From JALWZX01 sp964506905 (GTDB taxonomy: Bacteria > Patescibacteriota > WWE3 > 2-01-FULL-39-13), in the NCBI GenBank assembly GCA_964506905.1, contig CAZDNW010000020.1, positions 1-35,966 of the forward strand: a stretch of DNA of 35,966 nt, read 5' to 3'. This document shows, one piece after another, positions 23,255 to 33,800 of this stretch; position 1 is the first letter of the stretch; the number at the start of each line of letters is the position of its first letter. The position numbers were made by a program, and so were the translations under genes. The notes beneath the pieces are model-generated. The model was not told where the DNA came from and made no database searches. It worked only from the letters and a program-made list of their open reading frames with translations.

Positions 23255-24736
23255 ATGAAAACATTTGATGAATTGTTAAAAGAAACAAAAGAATATGGCG
23301 TAGTAAATGAGGTTAAATTCCCAATAATAAAATGTTCAGGCCTACCAAATGTTAGATCTGATGACTTAGTTATATTTGAAACGGGACAACATGGATATGT
23401 TACATCACTTGATCAAGATAAAGTTGAGATTGTTACTTTTTCGCGAGATATTGTAAGACCAGGAGTAAAGGTTGTTAGAACAGGTGAGAGATTGTCTATA
23501 CCTGTCGATGATAGATTTTTAGGTAAAGTTGTTACACCATTAATCGAACCAATATTTCACGATGATTTAAAAATTGATGAAAGTGTTGAAAGAAGGCCTG
23601 TTGATATCGAACCAATAAAAATTGATAGAAGAGTTAGAATTACAAGGCAATTATATACCGGAGTATCATTAGTTGATGTAATGTTGCCGTTAGGTAAAGG
23701 TCAAAGAGAATTAGTGGTAGGTGATAGGCAAACAGGCAAAACATGGACATTATTAAATTTTATGAAAACACAAGTTAAATTAGATTCAATTGTTATTTAT
23801 GCATTAATTGGTAAAGAAAAAACAGAAATAGCTAGAATGAAAGATTTTCTAACGGAGGCAGGAATGATTAAAAATGTTATTGTTATTGCTACGAGTTCGG
23901 ATGATTCTCCTAGTTTAATTACATTAACACCATATTCTGCTATGACGATGGCAGAATATTTTAGAGACAATGGAAAAGATGTTTTAGTAATTTTAGATGA
24001 TTTAACTACACATGCTATGTACCATAGGGAAATTTCATTGTTAGCAATGAGGTTTCCGGGAAGAGATTCATATCCGGGTGATGTTTTCTTCAAGCACGCA
24101 AGATTATTAGAAAGAGCAGGAAATTATAATGTCAATGGAAAGGAAGCTGCTATTAGTTGTTTAAGTGTAGCGGGTACAATTAATAATAGATTGACTGGAT
24201 ATATTGTGTCCAATTTAATAGGTATTACTGATGGTCACCTGCTATTTGATACAGAATTGTTTAACAGAGGCCAAAGACCCTCTATAGATTTATTTTTGTC
24301 AGTTACTCGTGTTGGTAAACAAACACAACACAAGATTGCAAGAGCGTTAAACAGGGAACTGATGATGATGATGTCAAAGTATGAGGAAGCGTTAGATTTT
24401 TCGCATTTTGGAGCGGAATTAAGTGACGAAAAGAAGTCTTTACTGGCTAGGGGCGAAAAAGTTATGACATTCTTCCAGCAAAATTATACGCAAATAATTC
24501 CGCATCCTGTACAAGTGCTTATTTTGACTATGTTATATGACGAACAACTAGAAGATGTTTCAGAAGAAGATATAATAAAAATGAGAGATGCGATTGTAGA
24601 TAAGTACAATAAAGAAGACGGAGTTAGAAAACAAATTGATGATTTAATGGAAAATTCTCAAAATTTTAAAGATTATAAAGAAAAAGTTAAATCGTTTAAA
24701 TCATTTTTTAATGGATTATGGCAACAACAGAATTAG
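23255..24736 (+). CDS. atpA: F-type ATPase subunit alpha
   Basis: 493 residues, close to family length. The P-loop GDRQTGKT is at 156-163 after KGQRELVV, VILDDLTTHA supplies the Walker B region, and SVTRVGK carries the catalytic arginine finger (R352) that completes the beta active site. The beta-barrel and helical C-terminal domain (FFQQNYTQIIPHPVQ) are present. The N-terminal helix that contacts delta is short (MKTFDELLKE). Nothing suggests loss of nucleotide binding or of the arginine finger. The 3' end overlaps atpG by 19 nt, implying translational coupling. Confidence 0.95.
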   Translation: MKTFDELLKETKEYGVVNEVKFPIIKCSGLPNVRSDDLVIFETGQHGYVTSLDQDKVEIVTFSRDIVRPGVKVVRTGERLSIPVDDRFLGKVVTPLIEPIFHDDLKIDESVERRPVDIEPIKIDRRVRITRQLYTGVSLVDVMLPLGKGQRELVVGDRQTGKTWTLLNFMKTQVKLDSIVIYALIGKEKTEIARMKDFLTEAGMIKNVIVIATSSDDSPSLITLTPYSAMTMAEYFRDNGKDVLVILDDLTTHAMYHREISLLAMRFPGRDSYPGDVFFKHARLLERAGNYNVNGKEAAISCLSVAGTINNRLTGYIVSNLIGITDGHLLFDTELFNRGQRPSIDLFLSVTRVGKQTQHKIARALNRELMMMMSKYEEALDFSHFGAELSDEKKSLLARGEKVMTFFQQNYTQIIPHPVQVLILTMLYDEQLEDVSEEDIIKMRDAIVDKYNKEDGVRKQIDDLMENSQNFKDYKEKVKSFKSFFNGLWQQQN

Positions 24737-25608
24737 TTGAAGAACAAATACAAATTACTGATATGGTTAGATCTTTAGCACAAGCTTATGAAGAAGTTGC
24801 CGTTATGCAAATGCAGACTGTGAGAGATTCAGTGTTGTCATCTCGTGATTTCTTTTACGAAATTGCAGAAGTATATTTTGAAGTAAAAGTATCATATATG
24901 CAAGAAATAAGTAAAAAGACAAAAAAAGTTGCTAAAAATGCTGTTTTATCATTTTCTACTTTAAAAAAGAATGGTAAAGAAGTAGTTGTCTTGATTATGC
25001 CAAACGAAAGGATGACTGGTAATATTGGAAATCTGGTTTTTGCTCAATTTATTGATTATGTAAAGGCGAACACAAATGTTGACATCGTTGTAGTCGGTAT
25101 TACTGGGAAATCAGCAATGGAAGCATATAATATGGCAAATCCTAAATCACCCTTAAAATTTAAATATATTGCGTTGCCAAAAAAAGTTAATGTAGAAAAT
25201 TTACAGCCAGTTGTTGATTATATAATTGAGTTTGAGCATGTAAATGTATTTCATGGAAAATTCATTAATCTTGTTAGACAAGAGGCAACAAAAACCAATG
25301 TTAGTGGTGAAATTGAATATGACAAAAAGAAGAAAGAAATAGAAACCCACCATTATCTATTTGAACCATCGCTTGATGTAATATTAAATTTTTTTGAATT
25401 GCAGATATTCGTATATTTATTATTGCAAGCATTTGCTGAATCAGATCTTGCAAAATTGGGTTCTAGAATTAACGCTATGGAAGTTTCTACAAAGAATGCT
25501 GAGAAGTTAAAAAATGAGTTAATTTTACAAAAACGAGTAATACAGCGAAGTATTGCAAATAAAAAGCAATTACAAAGAATCGCTGGTATTGCTTTGTGGA
25601 CACAATAA
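24718..25608 (+). CDS. atpG: F-type ATPase subunit gamma
   Basis: 296 residues. Gamma is the rotor axle inside the alpha3beta3 head. The N- and C-terminal helices are recognisable: the C-terminus AKLGSRINAMEVSTKNAEKL followed by a charged helix ending RIAGIALWTQ matches the family's R-x-x-AM-x-x-AT-x-NA pattern and its GA-x-AL end. The central Rossmann-like domain shows KEVVVLIMPNERMTGNIG (family: G-L-C-G-x-x-N). The Cys/Gly signature at the N-terminal strand is altered. It overlaps atpA by 19 nt and ends 5 nt before the preferred start of atpD. Confidence 0.9.
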   Translation: MATTELVEEQIQITDMVRSLAQAYEEVAVMQMQTVRDSVLSSRDFFYEIAEVYFEVKVSYMQEISKKTKKVAKNAVLSFSTLKKNGKEVVVLIMPNERMTGNIGNLVFAQFIDYVKANTNVDIVVVGITGKSAMEAYNMANPKSPLKFKYIALPKKVNVENLQPVVDYIIEFEHVNVFHGKFINLVRQEATKTNVSGEIEYDKKKKEIETHHYLFEPSLDVILNFFELQIFVYLLLQAFAESDLAKLGSRINAMEVSTKNAEKLKNELILQKRVIQRSIANKKQLQRIAGIALWTQ

Positions 25609-25613
25609 TTATT

Positions 25614-27071
25614 ATGACAGACAACAAAGGAATCGTTAAACAAATAAAAGGTCAAATAATAGAAGTTGAATTTAATGGTGAAAAACCAGCTGTGCATGAT
25701 ATTTTAAAGTTAGAATCGGATGAAAATATGGTATTGGAAGTGTTTGCATCATCATCGGGTAATAGATTTTATTGCTTAGCCATGACAGAGAGCGACAATC
25801 TGAAACGTGGCGAACTAGTTATAAACACAGGTAAATCACTTACTGTACCAGCAACACCAAATGTTTTAGGTAGGGTATTTGATGTTTTTGGTCATGTTCA
25901 TGATGGTAAGGATAAAATTAAATCTGAAGATTATATGGAAGTTTTTGGTAGAAAAGATTCGATTACTCCAGATAAAGTTTTTGTACATAATGAAATTCTA
26001 AAAACAGGTATAAAAGCGATTGATTTCTTTTGTCCTATTATGAAAGGAGGTAGAGCGGGGTTGTTTGGTGGTGCTGGTGTAGGAAAAACCGTACTTTTAA
26101 CTGAGTTAATTAACAATATTGTTATTGCAGGTTCTGAAATAAAAGAGGGTGGAGAAGCTAAGGATAAGCTTAATCCTGATGGGACTTTAAATTTAGACAA
26201 GGTTAACACTGTTTCTGTGTTTGCAGCTGTTGGAGAGCGTTCTAGGGAGGCACAAGAGTTATTAGAAACACTTGATGAGACCGGTGTTTTACCATTTGTT
26301 ACATTATTATTGGGACAAATGGGTGAAAATCCGGCTGTGAGATTTAGAACTGCTTATGCTGCCGCAACTTTGGCAGAATACTTTAGAGATGCATTAGAGA
26401 AAAATGTACTGTTTTTCATGGATAATGCATATAGGTTTGCACAGGCAGGTTATGAACTAGCAACTTTGATGAATTTATTACCATCCGAAGATGGTTACCA
26501 ACCGACTTTGAATTCTGAATTAGGTGAATTCCATGAACGTTTAATTTCAACAAAAGATGCAAGTGTAACAGTTATAGAGGCAGTTTTCGTGCCTTCTGAT
26601 GATGTCACAGATTATGGTGTTAGATCTATATTTCCGTTCTTAAGCACAAGTGTTGTATTTTCTAGGGAAGTTTATCAACAAGGTAGATTTCCAGCTATAG
26701 ACTTTTTACAATCTGGGTCATCTGCATTAAACCCTGACATAGTAGGAGAGGATCACTATAAAGCGTATTTAGAGGCAAAGAAGTTGCTTGAGAAGTCATC
26801 TAAAATTGAAAGAATTGCATCATTAGTCGGTGAGCACGAATTATCCGTAGAAGATCAAATAATATATAAACGAACGAAAATTTTAAGGAATTATATGACA
26901 CAGAGTTTCTTTGTTGTTGAAGTGCAGACAGGTAGACCGGGGGTAAATATTGACATAAAAGATGTGGTAGAAGATGTCAATAAGATTATAAATGGCGATT
27001 ACGATGACATAGACCCGCGTGAATTTTTATATATTGGTAGAGCTGAAGATGCGAAAGCTAATAACGAGTGA
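25614..27071 (+). CDS. atpD: F-type ATPase subunit beta (catalytic)
   Basis: 485 residues from ATG 25614 (MTDNKG; an upstream GTG at 25596 inside atpG is less likely). The P-loop GGAGVGKT is at 152-159, and the catalytic Glu208 lies in VGERSREA, equivalent to the family GERTREG. Walker B is VLFFMDNAYRFAQAG, the adenine-site region is SEDGYQPTLNSELGEFHER, and the C-terminal torque-lever motif DELSEED reads HELSVED, so its first acid is lost. All catalytic residues seen in active enzymes are present, so ATP hydrolysis is expected. The operon ends here. The gene converges with the epsilon gene, with no clear intrinsic terminator between them. Confidence 0.95.
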   Translation: MTDNKGIVKQIKGQIIEVEFNGEKPAVHDILKLESDENMVLEVFASSSGNRFYCLAMTESDNLKRGELVINTGKSLTVPATPNVLGRVFDVFGHVHDGKDKIKSEDYMEVFGRKDSITPDKVFVHNEILKTGIKAIDFFCPIMKGGRAGLFGGAGVGKTVLLTELINNIVIAGSEIKEGGEAKDKLNPDGTLNLDKVNTVSVFAAVGERSREAQELLETLDETGVLPFVTLLLGQMGENPAVRFRTAYAAATLAEYFRDALEKNVLFFMDNAYRFAQAGYELATLMNLLPSEDGYQPTLNSELGEFHERLISTKDASVTVIEAVFVPSDDVTDYGVRSIFPFLSTSVVFSREVYQQGRFPAIDFLQSGSSALNPDIVGEDHYKAYLEAKKLLEKSSKIERIASLVGEHELSVEDQIIYKRTKILRNYMTQSFFVVEVQTGRPGVNIDIKDVVEDVNKIINGDYDDIDPREFLYIGRAEDAKANNE

Positions 27072-27167
27072 TTGCAGGTTTTATCAAGAAGATTCGTATC
27101 ACTCACTCAATCGTTTTGAGGTCTTAAATTTGGATTATGCGTTATTAACAACCATAGCACGAGGTTA

Positions 27168-27566
27168 TCACTCATTTGACCCATCTGCTGGCCCTGTTTT
27201 CTCGTCATCTATTAGGTGTGTAGCTACCTTTTGTTGTTTTATTCCAAGAAATACTTTTAATTTATTCTGAAAAACCATGACAATTCCGTTTTCGACGTCG
27301 AATTTTAGTTCTTCTCCGGTTTCTGTTACAAGTATTAAATAGTCTTTTATTATTGAAATAAAATTTGTATGTCCTGGTAGTATATCAAATTTGTCAGTAT
27401 CGTTTACTGATGATGCAGATTTTGCTTTTCCCTCATATAAAACTTTTTCTGAGTTCATTATTTTTGCATCAAATGTAGGTGTGTTCGTATTTAGAAATGG
27501 CATTAAACTTATTCTACCAAATATAATGCCTCTTATAAATGAGAAATTAGGTTTGTAGTCTCTCAT
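27168..27566 (-). CDS. atpC: F-type ATPase subunit epsilon, N-terminal domain only, on the opposite strand
   Basis: 132 residues. The beta-sandwich of epsilon is recognised from KVLYEGKAKSASSV and DKFDILPGHTNFISIIKD, and GIVMVFQNKLKVFLGI continues it. The usual C-terminal helical hairpin, which in many bacteria inhibits hydrolysis, is absent; the protein ends in a short acidic tail. An N-terminal extension of about 35 residues (or a start at ATG 27503, MPFLNT) precedes the domain. In standard operons epsilon follows beta on the same strand. Here it is convergent, 96 bp away, so its expression is separate from the other subunits. Confidence 0.85.
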   Translation of the reverse strand: MRDYKPNFSFIRGIIFGRISLMPFLNTNTPTFDAKIMNSEKVLYEGKAKSASSVNDTDKFDILPGHTNFISIIKDYLILVTETGEELKFDVENGIVMVFQNKLKVFLGIKQQKVATHLIDDEKTGPADGSNE

Positions 27567-27762
27567 TTTAATAAATACTGAAATTTATATACTTCTTAAT
27601 GTACTGTTTAAATTTTCTGCTATTTTGAAGCAAGCAATTATAAATTTACAGTTTGGATTAAACCAGTCAAATACAGTCCTATAGTTTCAGCTTCTTTTGA
27701 GTAATATTTTTTGGAAATTTCATCGGTTTGTTTGTTGCAAAAGGCAGATTTCAAGCGAAAAA
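27567..27762. other. Divergent intergenic region between epsilon and the giant gene
   Basis: AT-rich, with no ORF of note. It must contain the epsilon promoter (a weak TATTTA lies just before ATG 27566 on the minus strand). The plus-strand promoters of the giant gene follow at 27763-27849. No other structure stands out. Confidence 0.5.
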
Positions 27763-27791
27763 TTGACAGGGTTTTGCGTACTTATTTTAAT
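27763..27791 (+). promoter_or_regulatory. Upstream promoter (P1) of the giant surface protein gene
   Basis: -35 TTGACA (27763-27768), a 17-bp spacer, -10 TTTAAT (27786-27791). The transcript would begin near 27798, next to the first TTCTCGTT copy. Confidence 0.6.
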
Positions 27792-27802
27792 CAAAAACGA
27801 AT

Positions 27803-27875
27803 TTCTCGTTAAGTGCAATCTTGCTTTCATTAAAATATTTCTGTATAATTTCTCGTAAGGTTATAGTAACGAGAA
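27803..27875. promoter_or_regulatory. Possible operator: three copies of TTCTCGT(T) around the promoter
   Basis: TTCTCGTT (27803-27810), TTCTCGT (27850-27856) and the inverted AACGAGAA (27868-27875). The last two form an inverted repeat with 11 bp between the arms, directly after the -10 of P2, and the first lies upstream of the P2 -35. Repeated sites around a promoter are what an autoregulating HTH protein would use, and the gene downstream encodes one. Confidence 0.5.
27821..27849 (+). promoter_or_regulatory. Main promoter (P2) of the giant surface protein gene
   Basis: -35 TTGCTT (27821-27826), a 17-bp spacer, and a perfect -10 TATAAT (27844-27849). Predicted start near 27856, leaving a leader of about 30 bases that holds the inverted repeat. 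Confidence 0.7.
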
Positions 27876-27885
27876 TCCTGTCCAG

Positions 27886-30800
27886 ATGTCTAATAATGGC
27901 GATAAAAACTATAACAAACTAATACCTACTACAGAAATTATCGAAAGAGCTATTAATGCCGGTGTAAAGTTTGGCTATGGAAACCCCAAAAATAGAATTC
28001 GATATTTTGTCAAGAATGGTCTACTTCCAAAGCAAAAGAGGATTTATATTAATGGAAAAATTGTGCCACATATGCCTGAGTGGGTTGTTGATAAGTTAGT
28101 TGAGATTCACAGATTACAGACTGAAAAGAAATTATCCGTTGCTAAATTAAAGAAATATTATGCTGAAAAAGGCGTTGATTTATTTAAAGCACCACAAGAA
28201 GGTAAGTCAGAAACCAAAAATAATCAAGTTGAAAATATAGAAACAATTAAGAATTCCCAAAAAGATGAAAAATCAAAAATTGAAAACACCGAAAAGATGG
28301 AAAAACCCGAAAGTAATGATACAAAAAAGAATGTTTTACAAATTGATAATAATAAGAAGTCAAAAAAAGAATCAAATAATAGCGCTATTTCTGATAACAA
28401 ATCTGAAAATCAAATATCAGATGAAATGGATGATGACGACTATTTTATAATAAAACACGGAGAGGATTTTCTAAGGGCGCATGATGAAAACTTTACCAAA
28501 AATGCTGAGGATAAAGTGATGACAATGGCTGTTACCGATGCAGATAAAAAAGTTGCTCACCATAAGACTGCAATAGTTGTAGGTTTGCTTTTATTTTTCA
28601 CCTTAGGAAGTTTGGTATTTGCGGGAACTAGTTACAGTAGTGATTTAAAGACAACCATAGGTAGATATATGTCATCGTTAACGCACATTGTAAGAGAGGA
28701 TAACCCGATAAAAACATTAGCAACTAAGGTTAGTACGAATTTTGAACAAGAAAGTAATGACACTGTTTCTTCTGATAAAGAGGTTGCAGTATTGGGTGTG
28801 AGTAAGGAAGAACTAGATAAGGAAAAAGATAGCAGAGTGTTAGCCGAATCTGATTCAACGGTAGAACCGTTTTTCTCAATAAATATTCCGTCAAGTTTTG
28901 AAGACATTACAGTTAGAGGTAAGTCCAAGTTTTTAAAGGATATTGATGCGACAGGCCAAAACCTAACCTTAGGATTAGGAAAATTAACTGCATCTAATGT
29001 TATTTATTCAGTAAAAGGTACAGATGGTATAACAGTTTCAGGTGGGCAAGATGTGGTAATTTCAAACAATGGTGTTTTAGGTATAGGAGGTTTAACAGGT
29101 GATATTAATTTAGGTAATGGATTGGCTATTTCGGGTAATACTTTGGAGAATGTCGGAGTTTTAAGCGTTGGTGGAACAACTGGTGATGTTACTTTACAAC
29201 CTGGTGCGGGTATAGGTATTAGCGGAACAACTATTACAAATGTGGATCCTGGTTCTTCTCAACCAATATTTAAAACTATCCAAAGCAATGGACAGCAAAT
29301 TGTTGCTTCAACGAATACAGATATTTTAAATTTTGAACAAGGTCCAGGTATCAATATAACTGTTGATCCAGTGACAAAAACGCTCACATTTGATAGTTTA
29401 CCTGCTGAAACTGAGGATGATATAGAAGCGTATATATTTGATGATGATAATACAGGTACATTATCATCTGGAACATTAGATTTACCAAATCTTGGATTTA
29501 TTGGTCAACTACCAAATGAATACGGAGGTACAGGTTTGGATACTTCGTTGGCACAAAATGGAGAGATATTAATAGGTAACGGGTCTGGTTTTTCATTGTC
29601 AACGATATCGGCTGGTCCTGGTATATTAGTGAATAATAACCCAGGATATATAGAGATACAAAATGTATTAGGGTCGTCTATAGATACAAATGAGATTCAA
29701 AATAATACAATTTTACCTGAAGATTTACACAGCGCGTCTGCGCCGTTAGACAGTCAGGTTTTGACATACGATGCAGCGAATGACATATTCTTATGGCAGG
29801 ATGTTGGGGGTATTGTACCTGGCGACATTAGTCGAGTTGGAGACGTGGCAAGCGGTGACGCATTTTCAGAAAGAGATGGAGCGTATGATGGCAATAAACT
29901 ATATTTTGAAGGTGATTCTACTAATTTAGCAGATTTAGATTACGAGACATTGTTAACAGCTGAAGAACCGACAACTGATCAAATTCTTTATCTTCCTAAC
30001 AAATCCGGTACATTAGCAATTACCGATGACATTGATAATGCTTTAACATTAAAGTCTAACGGATATACATATTTAACACTTAATCAAATTAATCCCACCA
30101 CTAAGGAACTTGAATTACATGGTGTTGATTTGACAAACGATGTTTTAAATATCTTATCAGTTGTGCATGGCGGTACGGGGGCGAGCGATGCAGCAGGAGC
30201 AAGAGCAAATCTTGGTTTAGTTATAGGCTCTGATGTTCAGCCATATGATGCAAATACAACTATACTTGGGAATTCTATTGAAACGGGTGAAGTTACAGAT
30301 GGTACTTTGTTGGCACAAGACCTGCAAGTTCTAAACCAACCTACGGCCGCCAATGAAGTATTGGTATATGATGGAACTAGTGGATTTGATTGGATTTCCC
30401 AACAACAAATTGACGCAGGAACACTAGATGGCTATGATTCAACAGACTTTTTAAAGTCAAGTGAATCTGACAATTATACAAGTGGAACATTAACATTTGA
30501 TAGTGGTACAGTGCTAACTTTAGATTCAGGTACTTCTCTTAATATAAACGGCGATTGGTTTATTGGCGGAACTAAAATCGATTCGTCTGCTAATGATATT
30601 AACATACTTGCAGGAACTGCAGTAACAAAGCCTGAATTTGAAAGACTCGCTGGAGGAATCGATTTATCTACTGAGACAACCGGTGATTATGTTGCTTCGA
30701 TATCTGCTGGAAACGGATTGACAGGTGATGCAGCAGGACATGGATCAACGCCAACATTGGCAATTGGTGCAGGCAATGGCATTGAAGTCGGAGTTGATAA

Positions 30801-33800
30801 TGTTTCAATCAAAAGAGCAACGACATTATTTACAAAAGAAACGCAAAATGTATCAGGTTTAGAAGTTGATTCTGACGGGCTTAGTCTTTTAACAGGTTGT
30901 GATCCAGATCAAATGCTTTCATTTGATGGTACACAATGGTCTTGTTCTGATGTTTCAGATATTGGTGCTGTTATTGGAAACGGTGACACTAACCAAGTAG
31001 CGTTTTGGGATTCGCAAGGCTCTATCACTGGTTCTAGCAATTTATATTGGGACTCTGCTAATAATTATTTAGGTATAAACAACCAAACACCAAGTTACAC
31101 TTTGGACTTAGTTGGCAATACAAGACTTGCCGGTGATGTCAATTTGCCTAATTTAATAGCAGGTTCAGATAACACAGTATTAATATTAGATTCATCAGGT
31201 AATTTAAGAACTGATGAAATTGATTCAAGAGTATGGGGAAATACATTGTTAGATGACAATGATATAGGTGTTACTGTTCAGCCATACGATGCAGATACTA
31301 CATTATTAGGTCAAACCATTGAATCCAGTGAAATCACTAATGCAACTATTTTGCCAGAAGATATATCTACTACCGCCGCTGCACCAGTTGATGGATGGGT
31401 ATTAACATATGACGATACTGCTTCTGTTTTTGAGTGGGTTGATCCAGCTACATTGAGCGATCATTTCTGGCAACGAAATTCAGGGGTATTAGCGCCAACA
31501 GATACAACAGATGATTTTGCAGTAGGTGGGACAAACAATACAGCCCCATTTTATGTTAATGATTCAGGGGTTATTACATTTTTATCAGATACTACATTAT
31601 ATAGACCATCAGCTACAACCTTACAAACAAATGGTGATTTTATTGTTGACGGTTCAACAGGGATAACTATCAATAATGGTGATTTAGTAGTTCGCGGTGT
31701 TGGGCTTAATGACACAGGTGTTAATAGCGGTGCAACATTAGTTGGGGTTAATCCTTCAACGATGACTAATGTTACATCGACAGATGTGCAAAGTGCTTTA
31801 GAAGAATTAGATTCTTCTATTTTGCAAAGTGTTATACAAGTAGGTGATTCTAGTACAAGTGAAGTATTTACGCCAGACGGTACGGGTAGTTTGTTATATT
31901 TTGAAGGTGCAACGGCAGACGATAATGAAATTTTGGTTAATACAGATGACCCAACTACAGATGTAACAGTTACAATTCCATATACTGGGAGTAATAATTA
32001 TTTTGTGTTAGGTACAGGTAATGCTGGATATGTTACTTATTGGTCTGGTACAAACACATTATCTAGTGAGCAGTACTTAAGTACGCAAAGAGGTGGAACA
32101 GGTATTAATACAGCCCCCGGTTCTGGAAACGACAATGGAGTTCCCATAATTACAAATGGTGTATGGTCTGTACCAAGTGTGTTACCGAACAATCTAGGAG
32201 GTACTGGTACAAGTACGGCGGGTGTAACAGGGTTAGCATATGTTAATAATGGTACTTGGGAATTTCCCGCGACACTTGATGTGCCAAGAGGAGGTACTGG
32301 TGCTACAACATTTACTCAAAATGGAGTGCTTTATGGTAATGGAACAAACGCCATAAACGCAACCGCTCAAGGTGCTAACGGGTATGTGTTGTATTCAAAT
32401 AACGGTACTCCTGATTGGCTAGCACAATCAGATATTGATGCAGGTAGATTGCAAGGTTTACAGGCCTCTGATTTTTTGAGATCGAATGCAAATACGACAT
32501 TTTCAGGAAGTGGAAATACATTGAGTTTTGCAAATGGCACTACTCTTGACTTGGCTACAGGCACGTCACTTAATGCAGGAGGAGATTTTAGCATTAATGG
32601 AAATTGGTATATTGGTGGAACTCAAGTGACTTCTACCGCAGACGAGCTGAATAAATTGCATGGCACAGCGGTAACCGGAACTGAATTAGATAAGTTGCAT
32701 GGAGCTTTAGTTACGACCGATGAGCTTAATCTTTTACATGGCTTAACTGGTACAATATGGACAAGTGACAACGATGGTGCTGGTTCTGGTTTAAATGCAG
32801 ATTTGTTAGACGGACAACATGGCGCTTTTTATCAAGATGCAGACAATATCAATGCAGGTACATTAGGTACAGACTATTATAGTGCATATGCAGATCTAAC
32901 GGCTGAAGGTTATTTGGATAATAATGCTGACACTGATATATTAACAAGGCTACAAGCAGATAATAGATTTGTTAATGTAACAGGTGATACTTTAACGGGT
33001 TATTTAACATTAAATGCAGACCCAACCAATGCTTTGCATGCAGCTACAAAGAATTATGTAGATACAGAGGTTGCTAAGTATGATCAACTATCGGAACTTA
33101 CAGATACAGCTGTGAATTCCCCACAAGCAGCACAAATATTAGTTTATGATGACGGAACACTTTCGTGGACAAACAGAAATGTTGGCGGAGATGTCACAAT
33201 GAATACCACTGGTGAGGTTTATTTATCTCAAAATGTAGTTGATGATTCTGAATTAGTTGATTCGTTAACATACACAGGAGCATTAGATTTAACTGGAACA
33301 TGGGCGTTAAACGGAGTGCAAGTTACTGCAGATGCCAGCGAGTTAAATATTCTTGATGGTGCAGCGATAGATACTACCGAACTTAATTTGCTGGATAATA
33401 GATCTGGTACATTGTTAGATTCAAATAATGTATCAACATATGCTACAACGGGTGTAACAGCAGGTAACGGCTTAAGCGGTGGAGGTACAACTGGTTTGCT
33501 CAACTTAGATGTTAATGTTGGGGATGGTTTAGAGATAGCATCTGATAATGTACAAGTTAAAATCCCAACTGTATCTCAAACTGTAAGCCAAACTAATTCA
33601 TTTTCAGGTTTAGAAGTAGATGCTGATGGCATTAGTTTAATTTCAGGTTGTGGCGATGGTGAAATGCTTGCATGGGATAACACAAATAATTATTGGACAT
33701 GTACAAGTATTAGTTCAATAGGAATTTCGGCGGTTGGTGATGTTGCGAGCGGTTCGGCATTTACTTCGGCAGGTACTGCTGGTAACTCGTTATGGTTCAC

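Noticed and set aside
27019..27270. An 83-codon plus-strand ORF overlapping the end of beta and the epsilon gene
   Set aside because: It overlaps two well-supported genes in other frames and has no family resemblance.
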